Part shown: positions 59,804 through 64,000 of the stretch, piece after piece
Numbering within the stretch: the stretch's first letter is position 1
Layout: each line of letters opens with the position of its first letter
Source: Rubrivivax rivuli
Lineage (GTDB): Bacteria > Pseudomonadota > Gammaproteobacteria > Burkholderiales > Burkholderiaceae_C
Assembly (NCBI RefSeq): GCF_004016505.1
Contig: NZ_SACR01000006.1
Span: forward strand, 248,001 to 312,000
Direction: 5' to 3'
Length of the DNA stretch: 64,000 nucleotides
Notes under the pieces: model-generated
What the model was told of the DNA's origin: nothing
Database searches by the model: none
What the model saw: the letters and a program-made list of their open reading frames with translations, nothing else
Made by a program: the position numbers and the translations under genes

Positions 59804-62472
59804 ACGCAGGTTTCCAGCTGACCCGCCTGCGCGTGGCCGAGCTGCGGCGTTTCCGCGAGCCCTTCGAGCTGCGCGAGCTGCAGCCCGGCCTCAACCTCTT
59901 CAGCGGCCCCAACGAGGCCGGCAAGAGCACGCTGGTGCGCGCGCTGCGCGCGGCCTTCTTCGAGCGCCACCGCTCCACCAGCGTGGACGACCTGCGGCCC
60001 TACGGCGACAGTGCCGCTGCGCCCAGCATCGAACTCGATTTCGCGTTCGGCGGCACCGCCTACCGGCTGAGCAAGAGCTTCCTCGGCAAGAAGCGCTGCG
60101 AGCTCTTCATCGGCCCGCAGCGCCTGGAAGGCGTGGCCGCCGAAGACGCGCTGGCCGAATTGCTGGGTTTCCAGTTCGCGGCCAAGGGCGCCAGCCGCGA
60201 AGAGCACTGGGGCATTCCTGGCCTGTTGTGGATCGAGCAGGGCGCGGCCCAGGCCGTGCAGGGCGCCGTGCTGCACGCCGCCGACCACCTGCGCAAGGCG
60301 CTGGAAGCCCACCTCGGCGAGGTGGCCGCCAGTGGCGGCGACGACGTGGTGGCCCAGGTGCGCGCCTGGCGCGACGAGCTGCTCACCAGCACCGGCCGCC
60401 CCAAGGCCGTGCTGCAGAAGGCGCACGACGACGCGGCCGCGCTGGCCGCGCAGGTGGAGGCCTTGCAGACCGCGGTGCACAGCTACCGCAGCCAGGTCGA
60501 CCAGCTGCGCGAACTGCGCGCCGCCCACGCCGCCGACGAAGCCGCGGCGCCCTGGGCCGCGCTGCGCCAGCAGCAGGCCGCGGCGCAGCAGGCGCTGCAG
60601 GCCGCCGAAGCGCAGGCCAGCGAACGCACGCGGGTGCAGGAACGCCTGCGCCAGGCCGAGGGCCTGCGCAGCCTGCTCGCGCAGCGCCTGGCCGATGCCG
60701 AACGCCAGCAGCAGGGCCTGCAGGCCCGCCAGGCGGCCATGCAGGCGGCGCAGCTGCGTTTCGAGCAGGCCGCCGAACGCGAGGCCCAGGCCCAGCGTGT
60801 GGAAGCCACGGCCATGGCCGCGCTGCAGGCCGCGCGCGCCACGTTGGCCGCGGCGCGCCAAGCCGACACGCGCCGCGTGCTCACGCGCCAGCTGGCCGAT
60901 GCCGGCGCGCGCGCCACCGAACTCGCCGCGCTGCTGCAGCGCGCCAGCGCGGCGCACGAACAGGCCCAGCGCCTGCAGCAGCAAGCCGCAGCGCTGCAGC
61001 TGCCCGCGCGGGAGCTGGCCACGCTGCGCCAGCAGCAAGGCCGGCTGCAAGAGCTGCAGATCCGCCAGGCTGCGGTGGCCACGCGACTGCAGCTCGAGCT
61101 GGTGCCCGGCGCGCAAATGCAGCTGCAAGGCGCCGCCGGCGGCACGGCCGAAACGCTGTCGGGTGACACCGAGCGCCTGCTGCTCACGCCCACCGTGCTC
61201 ACGCTGCCGGGCCTGGGCCGCCTGCACATCGCCCCTGGCGGCCCCGACCTGCCCGCGCTGGCCCAGCAGCAGGCCGCGCTGCAGGACGAACACACCGCCC
61301 TGCTGCAGCGCCTGGGCCTGGCCAGCCTGGCCGAGGCCGAAACCCGCGCGCAGCAGCACGCCCAGCGCGTGGCCGAAGCCTCGGCCGCGGCGCAGTTGCG
61401 CGACAGCCTCGTGCCGCAAGGCCTGGACGCGCTGCGCAGCGATCTGCACGCCGCGCAGGCGCGCGAGGCCGAAGCGCGCACGGCGCTGGCGCAGCTGCCG
61501 CCTGCACCCGAGAACGACACCGCCCCCGGCCTCGCACTGGCCGAAGCCGAACGCCGCCACGAAGCCGCGCGCGGTGCGGCCGAAGAGGCCACGCGCGCGC
61601 TGCAGGCCGCGCGCCACGCCCAGGCCAGCGCCGCCGGCCAGCGCGACGCCGCCGTGCACGAGCACAGCGCCTTGCAGGCCACGTTGGCCGACCCCGCCTG
61701 GCAGGCCCAGCAGGCGCAGTGGCAGCGTGACCTGGTGGAGGCCACCGCGCTGCACGCCACGCAGCAGCGCGAGCTGGCCGAGGTGGAGCAGCGCATCGCC
61801 GCCGCCCGCCCCGACATCCTGCGCCAGGACGTGCAGCGTTACGGCCGCAGCGCTGACGAAGCCGAGCAGCAGCACCGCGCCCGCGAACGCCAGATCGTGC
61901 AGCTGGAAACCGCGCTGGCCGGGGCCGGGGCCGACGGCCTGGAAGAAGAATTGGAACGCCAGCGCAGCGCGCACGCGCTGGCTGCGCGCCGTGCCGAAGA
62001 GCTGCAGCGCCGTGCCGATGCGCTGAGCCTGCTGCTGCACGAACTCGACAGCCGCCGCCAGGCCCTCACGCAGCGCCTGCAGGCCCCACTGCAGCAGCAC
62101 CTGAACCACTACCTGCCGCTGCTCTTTGCCGGCAGCGCGCTGGCGGTGGACGAACGCCTGGTGCCTGGCGCGCTCAGCCGCCCCGGCCCGCGCGGGCCCG
62201 AGGCCGCCGACTTCGAGACGCTGAGTTTCGGCGCGCGCGAGCAGATGGGCGTGCTCGCCCGCCTGGCCTACGCCGACCTGCTGCGCGAAGCCGGCCGGCC
62301 GACGCTGGTGATCCTGGACGACGCGCTGGTGCACAGCGACACCGAGCGCCTGGCGCAGATGAAGCGCGTGCTCTTCGACGCCGCGCAGCGCCACCAGGTG
62401 CTGCTCTTCACCTGCCACCCGGCGCTGTGGCGCGACATGGGCGTGGCGGTGCGTGCGCTGCCGACGGGCTGA
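59800..62472 (+). CDS. SbcC/Rad50/YhaN-like ATPase without zinc hook
   Basis: 890 residues. SMC-like ABC ATPase: Walker A in LFSGPNEAGKSTLVRALRAA (about residue 40), Ala/Gln-rich coiled coils through about 200-770, and C-terminal signature LSFGAREQMG with Walker B TLVILDDALVHSD and switch His CHPALW. No CxxC zinc hook is present in the coiled coils, so dimerisation must differ from Rad50. The central insert LELVPGAQMQLQGAAGGTAE then LPGLGRLHIAPGGPDLPA is a small beta domain also known from YhaN. The MerR gene on the opposite strand overlaps its 3' end by 65 bp. Confidence 0.88.
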   Translation: MNAGFQLTRLRVAELRRFREPFELRELQPGLNLFSGPNEAGKSTLVRALRAAFFERHRSTSVDDLRPYGDSAAAPSIELDFAFGGTAYRLSKSFLGKKRCELFIGPQRLEGVAAEDALAELLGFQFAAKGASREEHWGIPGLLWIEQGAAQAVQGAVLHAADHLRKALEAHLGEVAASGGDDVVAQVRAWRDELLTSTGRPKAVLQKAHDDAAALAAQVEALQTAVHSYRSQVDQLRELRAAHAADEAAAPWAALRQQQAAAQQALQAAEAQASERTRVQERLRQAEGLRSLLAQRLADAERQQQGLQARQAAMQAAQLRFEQAAEREAQAQRVEATAMAALQAARATLAAARQADTRRVLTRQLADAGARATELAALLQRASAAHEQAQRLQQQAAALQLPARELATLRQQQGRLQELQIRQAAVATRLQLELVPGAQMQLQGAAGGTAETLSGDTERLLLTPTVLTLPGLGRLHIAPGGPDLPALAQQQAALQDEHTALLQRLGLASLAEAETRAQQHAQRVAEASAAAQLRDSLVPQGLDALRSDLHAAQAREAEARTALAQLPPAPENDTAPGLALAEAERRHEAARGAAEEATRALQAARHAQASAAGQRDAAVHEHSALQATLADPAWQAQQAQWQRDLVEATALHATQQRELAEVEQRIAAARPDILRQDVQRYGRSADEAEQQHRARERQIVQLETALAGAGADGLEEELERQRSAHALAARRAEELQRRADALSLLLHELDSRRQALTQRLQAPLQQHLNHYLPLLFAGSALAVDERLVPGALSRPGPRGPEAADFETLSFGAREQMGVLARLAYADLLREAGRPTLVILDDALVHSDTERLAQMKRVLFDAAQRHQVLLFTCHPALWRDMGVAVRALPTG

Positions 62473-62887
62473 GCCGCGACAGGCCGCTCTGTGCATCGGC
62501 TTGCGCCAGGCCGTTCAAGATGCCGCAGTGCGCGGCGTCGTTCGGCCCGGCGCACTGCTGGCGCAAGGCCTTCAGCTGCTGCTGCAGTTGGCGCAGTTCG
62601 CGCAGGCGCTGCGCGACGTGGCCGATGTGGGCGTCGAGCAGGGCATTGACTTCACCGCAGGCCGCCTGCGGCGCGTCTTTCAGCCGCAGCAGCACGCGGA
62701 TCTCGTCCAGGCTCATGTCCAGCTGCCGGCAGTGCCGCACGAAAGCCAGCCGCGCCAGGTGGGCCGGGCCGTACTGGCGGTAGTTGCCTTCGCTGCGCGG
62801 CGGTGGCGGCAGCAGGCCCTCGCGCTCGTAGTAGCGGATGGTCTCGACCGGGGTGTTCGCCGCCTGGGCCAGTTCGCCGATCTTCAT
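62408..62887 (-). CDS. cadR: Cd(II)/Pb(II)-responsive MerR-family regulator
   Basis: 159 residues. MerR HTH MKIGELAQAANTPVETIRYY then EREGLLPPPPRSEGNYRQYG, dimer helix VNALLDAHIGHVAQRLRELR and three Cys at about 77 (AACGEV), 112 (QQCAG) and 121 (AHCGIL). This C77/C112/C121 set is the metal site of CadR and PbrR. It binds the dyad at 62960-62980 and turns on the divergent transporter when metal is bound. Tail after Cys121 (LSPSAAHAPPRPCRATAPGG) is unusual and shares DNA with the end of the ATPase gene. Confidence 0.9.
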   Translation of the reverse strand: MKIGELAQAANTPVETIRYYEREGLLPPPPRSEGNYRQYGPAHLARLAFVRHCRQLDMSLDEIRVLLRLKDAPQAACGEVNALLDAHIGHVAQRLRELRQLQQQLKALRQQCAGPNDAAHCGILNGLAQADAQSGLSRLSPSAAHAPPRPCRATAPGGR

Positions 62888-62956
62888 GGGCCTGCTCGTC
62901 CTGTCGCAAGGTTGCGGGTGCGAGGAGGTCCCCCCGCATGCCGCGCAGCATAGCCC

Positions 62957-62987
62957 TTGACCCTGAAGCCGCTGCAGGGTTTCCAAT
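62957..62987 (+). promoter_or_regulatory. MerR/CadR-type promoter of the cation transporter
   Basis: TTGACC (62957-62962) and TCCAAT (62982-62987) are 19 bp apart, and the spacer is the CadR dyad with arms ACCCT (62960-62964) and AGGGT (62976-62980) (inner CTGAAGCCGCTGCAG). This matches the published logic of cadR and pbrR promoters. Transcription runs into the CDF gene at 63015. Confidence 0.85.
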
Positions 62988-63014
62988 GGATCCACATTCA
63001 CTGCGAAGCCCGTC

Positions 63015-63644
63015 ATGAGCCACGCCTGCCACAGCCACGGCTGCACGCCGCCCGCCTCCGGCCAGAGCCCGCGCTACCGCCGCGTGTTGTGGGCCGCGCT
63101 CGTCATCAACGCGTGCATGTTCGTGGTGGAACTGGTCGGCGGGCTGCAGGCCGGCTCGGTGTCGCTGCTGGCCGATGCGGTCGACTTCTTCGGCGATGCG
63201 GTGAACTACGGGCTGTCGTTGCTGGTGCTGGGCATGGCGCTCACCTGGCGGGCGCGCGCCGCGCTGCTCAAGGGCCTGAGCATGGGCGCCTTCGGCGTCT
63301 TCGTGCTGGGGCGCGCGGCGTGGACGCTGGCCGAGGGCACCGTGCCCGAAGCGGTGACCATGGGGGCCATCGGCGCGCTGGCGCTGGTGGCCAACGTGGC
63401 GGTGGCCGCCATGCTCTACGCCTGGCGCGATGGCGATGCGAACATGCGCTCGGTGTGGTTGTGCAGCCGCAACGACGCCATCGGCAACTTGGCCGTGATG
63501 GCCGCCGCGCTGGGCGTCTTCGGCACCGGCAGCGCCTGGCCCGATCTGGCCGTGGCCGTCGTGATGGGCGTGCTGGCACTCACGGCGGCCCGTGCCGTCA
63601 TCACGCAAGCCCGTGCCGAACTGCGGGGCGTGGCGGCCGCCTGA
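63015..63644 (+). CDS. cation diffusion facilitator-type metal exporter lacking the cytosolic domain
   Basis: 209 residues. Begins MSHACHSHGCTPP, a Cys/His-rich cytosolic metal-binding start, then about six transmembrane helices. TM2 has VSLLADAVDFFGDAVNYGLS and TM5 has SRNDAIGNLAVMAAALGV, the Asp/His sites that carry Zn or Cd. The protein ends soon after TM6 (ITQARAELRGVAAA) without the ~80-residue cytoplasmic domain of YiiP/CzcD, a short form known beside cadR-like genes. Controlled by CadR through the divergent promoter. Confidence 0.9.
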   Translation: MSHACHSHGCTPPASGQSPRYRRVLWAALVINACMFVVELVGGLQAGSVSLLADAVDFFGDAVNYGLSLLVLGMALTWRARAALLKGLSMGAFGVFVLGRAAWTLAEGTVPEAVTMGAIGALALVANVAVAAMLYAWRDGDANMRSVWLCSRNDAIGNLAVMAAALGVFGTGSAWPDLAVAVVMGVLALTAARAVITQARAELRGVAAA

Positions 63645-63776
63645 GCCTGCGGCGGCCGCGCTCATGCGCAGGTTTCGGCCGCCCGAACGCCGAAGCCTGC
63701 CGTTCATCGCATCGGCCGCCCGGGCACCGTGGCGCCTGCCTAGAGTGCCGGGCATCGATCAACCCAGGAGCCTTTC

Positions 63777-64000
63777 GTGCCTGTGCCCCGCCCCCTCGTG
63801 CTTGCCGCCCTCATCGCCGCCACCCTGCCGGCCCTCGCGCAGACCCCGCCTGCGCCGGCCAAGACCGTCATCACCAGCCTGGAGCAGCTGCCCCGCCGCA
63901 CCCTGCAGCTCGACAAGCTGCCCAGCCAGTACCTGAATGCGCCGCGCGCCGAGGTGCTGGCCCTGGCCGAGCAGCTGGAGAAGAACGCCAAGGCCGACCT
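63777..64000 (+). CDS. N terminus of an exported protein, cut by the window edge
   Basis: GTG start with AGGAG six bases upstream. The signal peptide PVPRPLVLAALIAATLPALA is followed by QTPPAPAKTVITSLEQLPRR then TLQLDKLPSQYLNAPRAEVL. Only 74 codons are present; the family cannot be named, although the spacing of signal and charged helical start suits a periplasmic enzyme. It is not obviously linked to the transporter upstream (132 bp gap). Confidence 0.6.
   Translation, partial: MPVPRPLVLAALIAATLPALAQTPPAPAKTVITSLEQLPRRTLQLDKLPSQYLNAPRAEVLALAEQLEKNAKAD

Overview
The window reads as high-GC betaproteobacterial DNA, most likely Burkholderiales of the Leptothrix/Rubrivivax/Roseateles kind. This is judged from the roughly 70% GC, the strong C/G third-position bias, a PEP-CTERM protein, SorA-less free-living sensory genes, CzcA- and MexF-like efflux systems and a CadR/CDF pair. 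No rRNA, tRNA, CRISPR or insertion sequence was seen. Genes are densely packed, with many 4-bp stop/start overlaps.

Layout. 1-4871: end of a heavy-metal-type RND efflux operon (adaptor, pump, small periplasmic protein), convergent with a chemotaxis receptor (4864-6444). 6527-8021: small NTF2-like and GNAT genes with possible gene debris. 8091-13997: a tripartite multidrug efflux operon preceded by a near-perfect 28-bp palindrome. 14098-21088: PAS hybrid kinase, oligoendopeptidase F, D-threonine-aldolase-like enzyme, PEP-CTERM protein, glycosyltransferase-like protein. 21308-32139: two TonB-dependent receptors flank a hybrid kinase/LuxR pair, a pseudo-receiver winged-helix protein and small exported proteins. 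32387-41617: MerR/flavodoxin-type reductase, esterase, an orphan flgD, a GH13 enzyme, two DoxX-like membrane proteins, then a decayed stretch with a LysR fragment, an NTF2-like fragment and a frameshifted lipoprotein gene. 40712-45159: BASS transporter, fadD, M48 peptidase, two YbjQ-type proteins.

The most notable region is 45326-51779. It looks like a complete plasmid- or chromid-type replicon core: a large tyrosine recombinase with its own 28-bp 11-6-11 dif-like site, parB and parA (translationally coupled), three odd-length palindromes GTTGAACSGTTCAAC inside the par genes (candidate partition sites with the S-centred geometry of KorB operators), an origin-like intergenic region with an A+T-rich segment and GTGAG iterons, and a Rep_3-type initiator gene. 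The rep stop codon overlaps what appears to be a CTG start of bioF, tying a biotin gene to the replicon initiator. Either the window lies on a secondary chromosome or this core has been integrated into a chromosome; the window alone cannot decide.

52998-57373 is a pectin-use cluster (tandem SGNH/rhamnogalacturonan acetylesterase, oligogalacturonate-lyase-like propeller, GH43-like protein). 57389-64000 holds a NUDIX hydrolase, a small lipoprotein, a DUF1697 protein, an SbcD/SbcC-like pair without zinc hook, the divergent cadR/CDF pair with a textbook MerR-type promoter, and the start of an exported protein cut by the window edge.
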